Shown in pieces: positions 8,776 through 17,330 of a stretch of DNA of 64,000 nt; within the stretch, counting starts at the first letter, position 1, and the number at the start of each line of letters is the position of its first letter. Position numbers and translations under genes: made by a program. The DNA comes from Bacillota bacterium (GTDB lineage: Bacteria; Bacillota; Clostridia; Lachnospirales; Lachnospiraceae), in the NCBI GenBank assembly GCA_023407575.1, contig JAEYLX010000034.1, positions 1 to 64,000 on the forward strand, written 5' to 3'. The notes below the pieces were generated by a model. It did not search any database. It saw only the letters and a program-made list of their open reading frames with translations, and had not been told where the DNA came from.

Positions 8776-10143
8776 TTAATATACACGGCTTAAGATCTCA
8801 CTAAATAGCTCCTGCTCACTTTTACTAATTTTTTTCTGAAATGCATCTGATTCAAACGGAATACGGTAACAATTCTTTCTCTTCATATTTTTAACTTTAG
8901 CTTGGAAACCTTTACCATCAAGAAAGTTAAACATGTACAACACCTTTCTGTCTTTCATAACCAGCGTTAAGACTTTTTCCGATTGTCCCAACTCCCATTC
9001 TTTTGCACCAAGTATAAGAATTTTAAGATCAGATGCCTGAAACAGATTAAGATTTTCGTCCGTTAGCACTCCCATATCTTTTACCACCACTTGAAATGTC
9101 GAAGAATCCTGTCGCCTGTTTGGATTACTGGCCTCCATTGTAATTCCTTGATAAATTATTCTTCCTTCCTCATTACGAGGTATATTCCAGCGATTTTTAA
9201 GCAATGCTATACACTTACTGTCATTTTCCTCTTGATATAAGCACCGAAACCTATGACGATGAAGATAGTTACAAAAACGAAAGGTAAAGTGAGTCGTACC
9301 AATTCTACTTTGGCTGCCTGCAATTGCAATATTGAGCGTAGTGTTATCCTTCATTAGTTGATTCTTTGCAAATTGATTCTTTTGAGTTATAGCTGATAAT
9401 TTTTTATGCAGTACTTCAATGGAGGCAGGTCGACGGGAAGGCTGATACTTCAAGCATTGATTTATGATAGCTTTTAATTGCTTTGAACAATTTCCAGCCT
9501 GATCAATGTGAAGAATATCTTCATCCTGCTTTTTTATAAGGATTCCAGTTGTCATATAATATAATAACATACCCACACCGTAGATATCACAACGTCCATC
9601 AATCCTTCCTTTGTGATACAGCTCTGGGGCTGCATATCCTCTGGTTGCAAAATATGCTTGACCTTCTTTCAGCTCATCACAAAAGATTGCACTCCCAAAG
9701 TCAACGAGCTTTAGAATCCCATCATGAATAATGATATTACTTGGTTTTAAATCCAGATAAAAAATTGGTCGTTCAATAAAATGTAAATATTGGATTAAAT
9801 CACAGAGTTGTATTCCATAATTAAGTGTTATATTTTCTTGTAAAGGTCCAAATTTAGTAACATGGTCTTCCAGAGTCTCACCTTCAAGATATTGTTCGAC
9901 AATATAGGAACCTTCTTCATTTTCTTCAATATCATAAATTATAGGAATGCAAGAGTGTTTCAGATTTTTTAGTACAAATGCTTCATTACGAAGATTTAGA
10001 TAAAAGGGATGGTATTTAGAAATAACTTTGATTACTCGATAAGAATTTAGTATGATATGTTCTGCCAGATATACTTTAGCAGTGCCTCCCCTGCCAAGTA
10101 AGCCTAAGATTTTATATTTATGAAACCATATTTCCTGCTGCAT
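8776..10143 (-). CDS. Hanks-type Ser/Thr protein kinase fused to a degenerate ParA-like domain
   Basis: 455 residues. The N-terminal kinase domain (about 8-255) has the Gly loop LGRGGTAKVYLAEH, a lysine in RVIKVI, the catalytic loop YLDLKPSNIII (Asp with Lys and Asn), metal-binding DFG in LVDFGSAI, and APE in GYAAPELY. There is no transmembrane segment and no PASTA domain, unlike PrkC. From about residue 275 a second domain starts IAIAGSQSRIGTTHFTF, a P-loop-like turn without lysine, then VVVKDMGVLT and LKILILGAKEWELGQ. The frame opens with TTG at 10179, but the ATG at 10143 follows AAAGGAG. A near-consensus promoter lies at 10189-10217. The kinase looks active; target unknown. Confidence 0.82.
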   Translation of the reverse strand: MQQEIWFHKYKILGLLGRGGTAKVYLAEHIILNSYRVIKVISKYHPFYLNLRNEAFVLKNLKHSCIPIIYDIEENEEGSYIVEQYLEGETLEDHVTKFGPLQENITLNYGIQLCDLIQYLHFIERPIFYLDLKPSNIIIHDGILKLVDFGSAIFCDELKEGQAYFATRGYAAPELYHKGRIDGRCDIYGVGMLLYYMTTGILIKKQDEDILHIDQAGNCSKQLKAIINQCLKYQPSRRPASIEVLHKKLSAITQKNQFAKNQLMKDNTTLNIAIAGSQSRIGTTHFTFRFCNYLHRHRFRCLYQEENDSKCIALLKNRWNIPRNEEGRIIYQGITMEASNPNRRQDSSTFQVVVKDMGVLTDENLNLFQASDLKILILGAKEWELGQSEKVLTLVMKDRKVLYMFNFLDGKGFQAKVKNMKRKNCYRIPFESDAFQKKISKSEQELFSEILSRVY

Positions 10144-10188
10144 TCTCTCCTTTCCTACCAGTGTTACACATAGAATCAATTCCTTTTT

Positions 10189-10217
10189 ATTATATACAAA
10201 TTCTGGAATTGTTACAA
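10189..10217 (-). promoter_or_regulatory. Promoter of the kinase/P-loop operon
   Basis: Minus strand TTGTAA, 17-nt spacer, TATAAT; transcript start expected near 10182, about 40 nt before the chosen ATG. Confidence 0.6.
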
Positions 10218-10361
10218 TGATTATTTATTTGCTTTAATTCACAAATATTTTTAATTATTTTGTTGATTTTTCTTGGTACGAATGGAACTGTAATTAATAA
10301 GAGGTTGACGAAACCTCCCGAATTCAGGCACCTATTCCTATAAATTTCATATCTATGTGTA

Positions 10362-10390
10362 TTGACTTTGCTTATTATTTAAATTATACT
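10362..10390 (+). promoter_or_regulatory. Promoter of mecA
   Basis: TTGACT, 17-nt spacer, TATACT; predicted 5' leader of about 65 nt. Divergent from the kinase promoter. Confidence 0.7.
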
Positions 10391-10462
10391 TTTTTTACAC
10401 CATTGGGCGATACACGCTGGTCGTGTATTCATTCCTCTTTAGTATAGAAAGGGGTGTATTGT

Positions 10463-11245
10463 ATGAAGATAGAAAAAATCAGTGATAATCAGATTAGATG
10501 TACTTTGAACAAAAGTGATTTGATAGACCGAGAGATAAAAATAAGTGAACTTGCTTATGGCACCGAGAAAGCAAAGGCCTTGTTTCGTGATATGATACAA
10601 CAGGCTTTTTATGAATTTGGTTTTGAAGTAGATGATATTCCTTTGATGATAGAAGCCATTCCGGTATCGACAGAATGCCTTATTTTAGTTATAACCAAGG
10701 TAGAAGATCCCGATGAATTAGATACCCGTTTCTCTAAATTTTCATCCTTTAACATTAACGGTAATGATAAAGAGGATGCGGATGAGGACTCTTATGCTGA
10801 TGAAATTATAAGCAGTTTTGATCAAATGGACGATATTACCGATGAGGAAGAGGATACTCTAAAAGAGGACACAACCGAAGATTCTGAAGTTAGTAAAGCT
10901 TCACTGCCTAACCCTGGAACGCCTTCCACAACTGGTGCACAGATTCCAGTAAAATTAACTAAGGTATATTCCTTCCGTTCTTTGAAAGAGGTAATTGAAT
11001 TAGCTAATATTATGTTAGGTACTTATCATGGTCATAATACTCTTTATAAAAATCCAGTTACATCAACGTACTATTTAGTAATTAGTATCAGCGATCATAC
11101 TCCAGAAGAATTTAATAAAATCTGCAACATAATTTCCGAATATGGCAGGGTTGAGAAAGCTTCTTATGCCAGCTCCTCTTATTATGAAGAACACTATGAA
11201 GTCATTGTTAAAAATCATGCGTTGCAAATTCTATGTGTTATGTAG
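10463..11245 (+). CDS. mecA: Adaptor protein MecA
   Basis: A 260-residue adaptor that delivers substrates to the ClpC ATPase/ClpP protease. The N-terminal substrate-binding domain (MKIEKISDNQIRCTLNKSDL, then ELAYGTEKAKALFRDMIQQA) is clear. An acidic linker (about 95-150, rich in Asp/Glu) leads to the C-terminal ClpC-binding domain (about 165-258, VYSFRSLKEVIELANIM, SDHTPEEFNKICNIISEYG). Layout and length fit MecA rather than shorter variants. The start is the ATG at 10463 after GAAAGGGG; an upstream GTG at 10454 is less likely. Monocistronic, with its own promoter and terminator. Confidence 0.92.
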   Translation: MKIEKISDNQIRCTLNKSDLIDREIKISELAYGTEKAKALFRDMIQQAFYEFGFEVDDIPLMIEAIPVSTECLILVITKVEDPDELDTRFSKFSSFNINGNDKEDADEDSYADEIISSFDQMDDITDEEEDTLKEDTTEDSEVSKASLPNPGTPSTTGAQIPVKLTKVYSFRSLKEVIELANIMLGTYHGHNTLYKNPVTSTYYLVISISDHTPEEFNKICNIISEYGRVEKASYASSSYYEEHYEVIVKNHALQILCVM

Positions 11246-11305
11246 AACAACAGCTTTATTGCTCACTATTAAATCATCGATTAACAATTATCTAATTGCA
11301 ATATG

Positions 11306-11340
11306 GGGAGAAACACGCCATGCGAGTTTCTCCCTTTTTT
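11306..11340 (+). terminator. Terminator of mecA
   Basis: GGGAGAAAC / GTTTCTCCC stem with an inner CGC/GCG pairing, followed directly by six T. This and the next terminator account for most signal in the 308-bp gap 11246-11553. Confidence 0.9.
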
Positions 11341-11509
11341 GTGTTCACTTTTTTGTGTTTACCGTTTTGTTCCGTTTATAAAAATATTGATATGAAGAAA
11401 AACTCAATGTATAACCTTACCCTTATTCAGGTCATTATCATTCCATAGGGAACCATTTGGGGAAAATCGGCAAGTTTATCAAAAACAAATAGATTACTAA
11501 CAAAACAAA

Positions 11510-11541
11510 GTATAAGGGCATAGTGTAATCACTATGCCCTT
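11510..11541 (-). terminator. Terminator of the DUF1858 gene
   Basis: Perfect 12-bp stem (AAGGGCATAGTG / CACTATGCCCTT) with a 4-nt loop, 12 nt past the stop codon; T-rich run follows on the minus strand. Confidence 0.8.
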
Positions 11542-11553
11542 GAGATTTCTTAA

Positions 11554-11754
11554 TTATTCACCGATCTGATCTTGAATTCTATCCATTAATTCATCTGGAT
11601 CTAATCCATGAACCATAGCAGCTTCTTCTAATGTTTCAGCCTGTGCGGATGGACATCCAAGACAGTGCATACCGATATCTAAAAGTACCGGAATAATATT
11701 CTGATCAACAGAAATCGCTTGAGCGATTGTCATATCTCTTGTTATAGTAGCCAT
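11554..11754 (-). CDS. DUF1858 domain protein
   Basis: A 66-residue protein typical of anaerobic Firmicutes. It follows the family pattern: ITRDMTIAQAISVDQNIIPVLLDIGMHCLGCPSAQAETLEEAAMVHG, with a CLGC pair in the position where this family keeps two cysteines. Role unknown; a metal- or redox-linked small protein is often assumed. SD AAGGAGGAAT precedes the ATG. It is transcribed away from a ferredoxin gene and has its own consensus-like promoter, leader hairpin and terminator. Confidence 0.88.
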   Translation of the reverse strand: MATITRDMTIAQAISVDQNIIPVLLDIGMHCLGCPSAQAETLEEAAMVHGLDPDELMDRIQDQIGE

Positions 11755-11777
11755 ATGATATTCCTCCTTATCAAATA

Positions 11778-11806
11778 TGTCCCTTAGATCAGTAAGATCT
11801 GGGACA
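11778..11806 (-). promoter_or_regulatory. Leader hairpin of the DUF1858 mRNA
   Basis: TGTCCC-AGATC pairs with GATCT-GGGACA across a small loop and a 2-nt bulge, about 20 nt upstream of the ribosome binding site. No antiterminator partner or T run is seen, so a stability or translational role is inferred. Confidence 0.4.
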
Positions 11807-11854
11807 ATTTTTCCTATGATTAAACCTGATTGTAATTCTTACTTAGCATAGTTT

Positions 11855-11883
11855 ATTATATTCTAAGACCGTGACATCGTCAA
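11855..11883 (-). promoter_or_regulatory. Promoter of the DUF1858 gene
   Basis: Minus strand TTGACG, 17-nt spacer, TATAAT; about 95 nt of leader to the ATG. Confidence 0.7.
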
Positions 11884-11938
11884 GCATCTGAAAAGCATTT
11901 GTATAAATTTCTTCAAAACAATAATTGCCTAATTGTAC

Positions 11939-11967
11939 TTGCATTATCCCTGTCCATGTATTAAAAT
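11939..11967 (+). promoter_or_regulatory. Probable promoter of the ferredoxin gene
   Basis: TTGCAT, 17-nt spacer, TAAAAT; start about 25 nt before the ATG. A moderate match. Confidence 0.4.
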
Positions 11968-11998
11968 GTAAGTGATTGTTGAAAGGAGGTAATTTATT

Positions 11999-12166
11999 AT
12001 GGCATATACTATCAATGAAGAATGTATCAGCTGTGGCGCTTGCGCTGGTGAATGCCCTACAGGAGCTATTTCTGAAGGAGCAAGTCAGTATGTTATCGAT
12101 GCTAATACTTGCATCGATTGTGGTGCATGTGAAGATACATGTCCTACAGGAGCTATTTCTCAATAA
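11999..12166 (+). CDS. 2[4Fe-4S] ferredoxin, 55 residues
   Basis: A short gene, 56 codons including stop, starting at an ATG after AAAGGAGGTAATTTATT. The protein has two classic cluster motifs: CISCGACAGECP (residues 9-20) and CIDCGACEDTCP (38-49), that is CxxCxxCxxxCP twice, each followed by TGAIS. This is the clostridial low-potential ferredoxin, an electron carrier for hydrogenase, pyruvate:ferredoxin oxidoreductase and similar enzymes. Single-gene transcript with a strong terminator. The internal repeat (each half ends CPTGAIS) reflects the known ancient duplication. Confidence 0.96.
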   Translation: MAYTINEECISCGACAGECPTGAISEGASQYVIDANTCIDCGACEDTCPTGAISQ

Positions 12167-12184
12167 TTGAAGGCTCACGTACAT

Positions 12185-12237
12185 AAAAGGAGCATTTGCA
12201 TGCTAGCTATTAAGCTGGTAAGCAAATGCTCCTTTTT
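12185..12237 (+). terminator. Terminator of the ferredoxin gene
   Basis: A 15-bp stem (AAAAGGAGCATTTGC / GCAAATGCTCCTTTT) followed by T on the plus strand. The minus strand also has a short T run, so it may serve the MerR gene too. Confidence 0.85.
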
Positions 12238-12295
12238 AATTCATGACAAGTGAAACGCTTTATCGTTTCATCTTGTTCAACTTGTCCAAATAATC

Positions 12296-13003
12296 CTAGA
12301 TATATATTCTATTTTTTTTAGCAAACTTAGATCTTTTTTTCTTCTTATCAATTGTGGCTGCAGCCATCATTCTACTCTTTTGGAATTCTCTGATCGAGGC
12401 GTCAAACTTACGAAATCTTTCCTCTTCCTTCTCTTCTTGTACCTTCATAAGATAACTCATCCGGCTAACAACACCGTTGGTGACATCAACTCCAATGTCC
12501 TCCACCAGACTTGCGTTATTTTCTTTGAGTGCAGACATTATTATATGCTTCATTAGCGCTTGAAACTGTCCCATTTTAGATTCAGACTCTTCTGTAATCG
12601 TGGTATCTTCTTCTGTAATCAGGCTTGTCGCTTCTTGCTCATCCTCCAAATCATCCCCTGGATCGTTCTCTAGCTTGTCCTCTAGTTTGTCCCCTAGCTC
12701 GTCCTCTTGAATTAGATTAGTCATCTTATTGTCCTCCTTCTGCTGCAAAATAGCTTCAAGATCAAGTGAATACGGCGAATCCAAGGTGCTTAACACCATT
12801 TTAATTGCCTTTAGTTGAAATCCATATTCTCTTAGTTCCTTCAACTTTTTAAGAAGCTCAATATCTGCAGGCTTATAGTAACGCTGATCCATTTCATTAC
12901 GGGATATCGGTAGTGCAAGCTCTTTCTGCCAATTTCTAAGAACATGGGCTTCCACATCAATTAGATTTGCAGCTTCTGAAATCATATATCTAACTTCTTC
13001 CAC
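12296..13003 (-). CDS. MerR-type transcriptional regulator
   Basis: 235 residues. The N-terminal winged helix (about 5-75) has MISEAANLIDVEAHVLRNWQ, RYYKPADIELLKKLKELREYGFQLKAIK, as in the RacA/MerR-like superfamily. A long acidic middle (about 90-140, repeated ED/DD) and a Lys/Arg-rich tail (KKKKRSKFAKKNRIY) follow, with no obvious effector-binding cysteines. The start is a GTG with GGGAGG 7 nt upstream. The architecture suggests a DNA-binding protein for chromosome or developmental use as much as a stress regulator. Targets unknown. Confidence 0.75.
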   Translation of the reverse strand: MEEVRYMISEAANLIDVEAHVLRNWQKELALPISRNEMDQRYYKPADIELLKKLKELREYGFQLKAIKMVLSTLDSPYSLDLEAILQQKEDNKMTNLIQEDELGDKLEDKLENDPGDDLEDEQEATSLITEEDTTITEESESKMGQFQALMKHIIMSALKENNASLVEDIGVDVTNGVVSRMSYLMKVQEEKEEERFRKFDASIREFQKSRMMAAATIDKKKKRSKFAKKNRIYI

Positions 13004-13045
13004 TCTTACGCCTCCCTTTTTATGTAATTATTTTCCACTTTTTAC

Positions 13046-13073
13046 ATTATAACATAGCAAACATCAATTGCAA
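13046..13073 (-). promoter_or_regulatory. Promoter of the MerR-type gene
   Basis: Minus strand TTGCAA, 16-nt spacer, TATAAT with an extended TGT just before the -10. Confidence 0.55.
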
Positions 13074-13111
13074 TACGGTTTCACCATTTTCAAAGATAAC
13101 TTATCGACATA

Positions 13112-13144
13112 AAAAGGGGAAACCCCAAAGAAGTTTCCCCTTTT
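13112..13144 (-). terminator. Terminator of the gdpP-rplI-dnaB operon
   Basis: AAAAGGGGAAA / TTTCCCCTTTT stem, 11-nt loop, ends in T-run on the minus strand, 12 nt past the dnaB stop. Confidence 0.9.
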
Positions 13145-13156
13145 CTACAGCAAATA

Positions 13157-14488
13157 TTATCGCTCTAAATTTGCAAATTTGGTATACTGCGACTGCCAAG
13201 CAAGCTTAACTGTTCCAACCGGACCATTTCTCTGCTTACCTATAATAATTTCAGATACACCCGGTTCCTCTGTATCACGATTATAATAATCATCTCTATA
13301 AATAAACATTACAACGTCCGCATCCTGCTCAATTGCTCCTGACTCTCTTAAGTCAGATAACATAGGTCTCTTATCCGGTCGCTGTTCCACGGCACGGCTA
13401 AGCTGTGAAAGTGCAACTACCGGAACATTAATTTCTCTGGCAAGAGATTTTAAAGATCTTGAGATCTCTGATATTTCCTGTTGTCTGGATTCAGATTTTT
13501 TGCTGCTGCCTGACATTAACTGCAAGTAATCTATGATTACCATTCCAAGATTTTTCTCTAACTTTAGCTTTCTGCACTTAGAGCGCAATTCTGTAATGGA
13601 AATTGCTGAAGTATCATCAATAACCAGATTAGAACCACCGACCAACCTTGCACTTTCCATTAAGCTTGCCCAATCATCACCCGATAAATTACCGGTACGT
13701 ATGGATTGAGAATCCACTCTGGAATTCATTGCCAGGATTCTTTTAACCAACTGGTCCTGTGACATTTCCAAGCTGAATATAGCAGTGGTAACATTCGATT
13801 TTAAAGCAACATATTCCGCTATATTAAGTACAAAGGCGGTCTTACCCATGGAAGGTCTGGCAGCAATTAGAATTAAGTCTGAAGGCTGGAAGCCTGCTGT
13901 TTTATAATCTAAATCATAGAACCCAGTTGCTACACCAGTTACACTACCTTGGTTACGCGCTGCAGATTCTATACTATCAATTGTTCTAAGAACTACTTCT
14001 CTAATATCAGTAAATTCCTTCGTACCTCTATTTTGAACAATATTAAAAACCTGTTTTTCTGTCTTCTCCAGGATAACATCCAACTTCTCCTTGTCCAGGT
14101 AACAATCGTTGGCTGTCTCTTCTGAAACCTTAATAAGTCGTCTAAGTATTGCCTTATCTCTTACAATCTGCGCATAATAACGGATATTCGCTGAGGTTGG
14201 AACCGAGGTTACAAGGTCTCTGATGAACTCCAGACTGCACACCTGTGCCGGAACATCCTTCTCTTTTAATCTATCCTGCAAGGTGACAAGATCTACTGGC
14301 TTTCCTTCATTATGGAGTTCCTGCATGGTCTCAAATAAGATACTATACTGGTTCTCATAAAAATCAGTGGCAGTTATTAACTCAGAGGCGGCAACTATGG
14401 CGTCTCGGTCCATAATCATGGAACCAATGACCGATTGCTCAGCTTCTGCACTATGCGGAAGTATTCTTTTTATAAAAGCTTCATCCAT
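13157..14488 (-). CDS. dnaB: Replicative DNA helicase
   Basis: A 443-residue hexameric helicase of the replisome. The N-terminal DnaB domain (about 5-107; LPHSAEAEQSVIGSMIMD) precedes the RecA-like C-terminal domain (about 175-440) with Walker A ARPSMGKTAF, Walker B LGMVIIDYLQLM, and QLSRAVEQRPDKRPMLSDLRESGAIEQDAD. Length is standard and no intein is present. The ATG at 14488 follows AGGAGGCTTACC; the in-frame ATG at 14509 lacks a good SD. Last gene of gdpP-rplI-dnaB, an order conserved in Firmicutes. Confidence 0.97.
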   Translation of the reverse strand: MDEAFIKRILPHSAEAEQSVIGSMIMDRDAIVAASELITATDFYENQYSILFETMQELHNEGKPVDLVTLQDRLKEKDVPAQVCSLEFIRDLVTSVPTSANIRYYAQIVRDKAILRRLIKVSEETANDCYLDKEKLDVILEKTEKQVFNIVQNRGTKEFTDIREVVLRTIDSIESAARNQGSVTGVATGFYDLDYKTAGFQPSDLILIAARPSMGKTAFVLNIAEYVALKSNVTTAIFSLEMSQDQLVKRILAMNSRVDSQSIRTGNLSGDDWASLMESARLVGGSNLVIDDTSAISITELRSKCRKLKLEKNLGMVIIDYLQLMSGSSKKSESRQQEISEISRSLKSLAREINVPVVALSQLSRAVEQRPDKRPMLSDLRESGAIEQDADVVMFIYRDDYYNRDTEEPGVSEIIIGKQRNGPVGTVKLAWQSQYTKFANLER

Positions 14489-14601
14489 TGGTAAGCCTCC
14501 TATTAACATGTGATACTATTTCTATCCTGACAGAAACAATCTAAATTACGCAAAATTACAGGCATGTCAATATCATGCCTGTTAAGTTGATGTACATTCA
14601 A

Positions 14602-15048
14602 TTATTTCGCTTCTACTTCAACCTTTAACTGGGCAGTTACCTGTGGATGCAATTTAGCTGGTACAGTATAAGTTCCCGCATGCTTAATGGCATCGTTTAA
14701 CTGAAGCTTCTTTTTATCAATATCCTGTCCAAATTGTTCCTTTAAAGCAGCAGCTATTTCCTTGGAGGAAACAGATCCAAAGGTTTTACCACCCTCACCT
14801 GCTTTAATCGCAAGCTTTACGGTAAGCTCTTCCAACTTCTTAGCTTGATTTTTAGCTTCATCCAGAAGTTCTTGTTCTTTCTTTGCTTGTGCTGCCTTCT
14901 GCATATTTAAATCATATAAATTCTGCTTAGTTGCCTCTAATCCAAGCTTTTTTGGTAAAATAAAGTTTCTGGCATAACCATCACTCACTTTAACAGTTTC
15001 ACCCTTCTTACCAAGAGCTTTTACATCCTGTAATAAAATAATATCCAT
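14602..15048 (-). CDS. rplI: 50S ribosomal protein L9
   Basis: 148 residues with the L9 signature at the N-terminus: MDIILLQDVKALGKKGETVKVSDGYARNFILPKKLG, a long connecting helix (about 40-75), then the C-terminal rRNA-binding domain (GKTFGSVSSKEIAAALKEQ). Sits at the base of the L1 stalk and helps maintain frame. Its SD is GGAGGTAACA. Between gdpP (42 bp) and dnaB (113 bp). Confidence 0.97.
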   Translation of the reverse strand: MDIILLQDVKALGKKGETVKVSDGYARNFILPKKLGLEATKQNLYDLNMQKAAQAKKEQELLDEAKNQAKKLEELTVKLAIKAGEGGKTFGSVSSKEIAAALKEQFGQDIDKKKLQLNDAIKHAGTYTVPAKLHPQVTAQLKVEVEAK

Positions 15049-15090
15049 TGTTACCTCCAGTTCGCCGCATCAAAACGGCATTCATATTAA

Positions 15091-17151
15091 TTATAGATCC
15101 CCTTCTGCTTGCATGCTGCTTAGAGTGACCTTAATTTTCACCATTGCATCCTGTATTGTTATATTCTCCAGTTGGGTACCTGCAACACTTAAATGTCCGC
15201 CACCACCTAGTTTTTCCATGATAATCTGCACATTAGCTTCATCAATTGATCTCGCACTAACATATATTTTATCGTTATATTCCGTAAGAACAAAGGTTGC
15301 TTTAATATCTGTAATGTTTAATAACTCATTTGCCACCTGTGCACCTAAAATCATAGGACTATCCACTGATGAGCTGGCGCATACCGCAAGGGCATAGTGT
15401 TTTAAATAAATTTCCGTACTGCTGATTGCATCTGCTTTAATTTTAAACTCAGACATTTCACTTCGGAAGCCTTTGCGTATTCTAGTAACATCGGCACCAC
15501 TTCTGCGTAGATAAGCCGCAGCTTCAAAGGTTCTAACTCCAGCCTTTGTCAGGAAATTATTCGTATCTATCATAATACCAGCATACAGTGCATCTGCTTC
15601 TACCGGTCTAAGCTTAAGATTACCGCCGATGTATTGCATAATCTCCGCTATCATTTCACTGGTTGAGGACGCATATGGCTCTACATACGAGAGCACTGCC
15701 GTATCAATAGCTTCATTGGTCTGTCTATGATGATCAAAGATAACCACCGTTTTAGAATAGTTTAATAGTTCTGCACACTCCAAATAAGAAGGACGATTTA
15801 CATCCACAATAACCAGCAAGGTATTCGCATCTGCTACTTCTTTTGCCTGCTCATTTTTTAAGAACATATCCTCTTCATACTCTGGATTTCCTACAAACTT
15901 ACTCATTAAAGGTCTTAGTGAAGAAGTCACTTCATTTATTACAATATGAGTCTTCTTATTAAAGGCTTTGGCAATACGATAAACTCCAATGGCAGAGCCA
16001 AAGGAATCCACATCACCAATCTTATGTCCCATGATAATAACCTTATCCTTTGCCTCAATAAATTCACGAAAGGCATGTGCTTTGACACGGGCTTTAACAC
16101 GGGTACTCTTCTCAACAGAAATACTTTTTCCGCCATAATAGCTTATCTTTTCTCTGTCCTTAATTACCGCCTGATCTCCGCCTCTGCCAAGGGCTAAATC
16201 AATTGCCGCTCTGGCATATTCGTAACCAGCACTATAGGTATCAGCATTAACACCCAGACCCATACTAATGGTCACTGACATGTCATTGCCGATATTTACT
16301 GCTCTTACTTCCTCTAAAATTGAGAATTTTCCCGTTTGAAGTGCAGAAAGATATTTTTGCTGAAAAACAAAAAGATATTTATCCTTTTCCAGCTTCTTTA
16401 TAATTGCATCAATACCCTGCATATACTTATTTATCTTTCTATCCACGAGGGCTGTCAGAAGAGAACGTCTTACTTCGTCGATAGTCTCCAGAGCTTCTTC
16501 ATAATTATCTATATACAACAACCCAGTAACTAATTTCTGTTCTTTGTTTGCTTTATGCAGCACTGTTATCTCTGTCTCATCATACAAATATAGAGCAATT
16601 AGGGCATTACGATCTTCCCAGATATGTTCTCCTTCTTGAAGATTCCATACACTTTCATCATCAAAATCCGGTGCAATCACTTTTCGAAGTAATACCTTAT
16701 AATTACGCCCGTGAAGGACAATGTGTAAGATCTCATCCTTTTCTTTCGTAGGAAGTACCTCGTCTGTAATCTCCGGGATTACATTTGAAATAGAACGCCT
16801 TGCCGCGCTTTTTTCTTGAATGATATCCATAAATTCATCATTACCCCATTGCAATCTTCCATCGATATCAAGAATTGCATAAGGTAAATGTAACTCTTTT
16901 AGTAAACGTTTCTGAACCTGTCCAAAATCCATGGCATAGCGCACCAATTCAACAGCCAATTTATTACGCTTAGCGAAATAGACTGCACAGGCAATAAAAA
17001 AGTATACAAAAGTAAAGCCAGTCATAATCACTCCGGCTTTACGATTAATGATATAGATAAACAAATTCATGCCCAGTAAAAGCAAGGTCATAAGAACGGG
17101 CCAAAACAAATACGCTCTTAATGCACCTCTAAGCCTTAATTTTCTATTCAT
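15091..17151 (-). CDS. gdpP: Cyclic-di-AMP phosphodiesterase GdpP (DHH/DHHA1)
   Basis: A 686-residue membrane enzyme that cleaves c-di-AMP to pApA. Two N-terminal membrane segments (about 13-34 and 38-58), a PAS-like domain (about 75-170), a degenerate GGDEF domain (about 175-310) without an intact GGDEF motif, then DHH (about 345-500; GHKIGDVDSFGSA, VDVNRPSY, FDHHRQT) and DHHA1 (about 585-675; KLGGGGHLSVAGTQL). Metal-binding His/Asp residues of the DHH core are present. Slightly longer than Bacillus GdpP (about 659). The first gene of the gdpP-rplI-dnaB operon. A perfect 18-bp palindrome lies 48 bp upstream. Confidence 0.93.
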   Translation of the reverse strand: MNRKLRLRGALRAYLFWPVLMTLLLLGMNLFIYIINRKAGVIMTGFTFVYFFIACAVYFAKRNKLAVELVRYAMDFGQVQKRLLKELHLPYAILDIDGRLQWGNDEFMDIIQEKSAARRSISNVIPEITDEVLPTKEKDEILHIVLHGRNYKVLLRKVIAPDFDDESVWNLQEGEHIWEDRNALIALYLYDETEITVLHKANKEQKLVTGLLYIDNYEEALETIDEVRRSLLTALVDRKINKYMQGIDAIIKKLEKDKYLFVFQQKYLSALQTGKFSILEEVRAVNIGNDMSVTISMGLGVNADTYSAGYEYARAAIDLALGRGGDQAVIKDREKISYYGGKSISVEKSTRVKARVKAHAFREFIEAKDKVIIMGHKIGDVDSFGSAIGVYRIAKAFNKKTHIVINEVTSSLRPLMSKFVGNPEYEEDMFLKNEQAKEVADANTLLVIVDVNRPSYLECAELLNYSKTVVIFDHHRQTNEAIDTAVLSYVEPYASSTSEMIAEIMQYIGGNLKLRPVEADALYAGIMIDTNNFLTKAGVRTFEAAAYLRRSGADVTRIRKGFRSEMSEFKIKADAISSTEIYLKHYALAVCASSSVDSPMILGAQVANELLNITDIKATFVLTEYNDKIYVSARSIDEANVQIIMEKLGGGGHLSVAGTQLENITIQDAMVKIKVTLSSMQAEGDL

Positions 17152-17198
17152 AGAAGGCGTCTCCTTATGGATTTCATGATGCTATACAATTAATTTTC

Positions 17199-17216
17199 TG
17201 TAAATTATAATTTACA
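17199..17216. promoter_or_regulatory. 18-bp perfect palindrome upstream of gdpP
   Basis: TGTAAATTATAATTTACA reads the same on both strands. It includes a TATAAT in its centre. Position suggests an operator over a gdpP promoter; no clear -35 was found. Confidence 0.35.
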
Positions 17217-17330
17217 AAAGTATAAACTATAGTATAACATTAAAATTTAAATATTAAAAGCAAAAATTGGCGGTATCGATATTCGCTCTTAATATTATGG
17301 TATATTTCATTTTAATTTCTAAATATTCAA

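Noticed and set aside
11843..12184. 113-codon minus-strand ORF opposite the ferredoxin gene
   Set aside because: Cys-rich only because it is antisense to the ferredoxin motifs; no SD.
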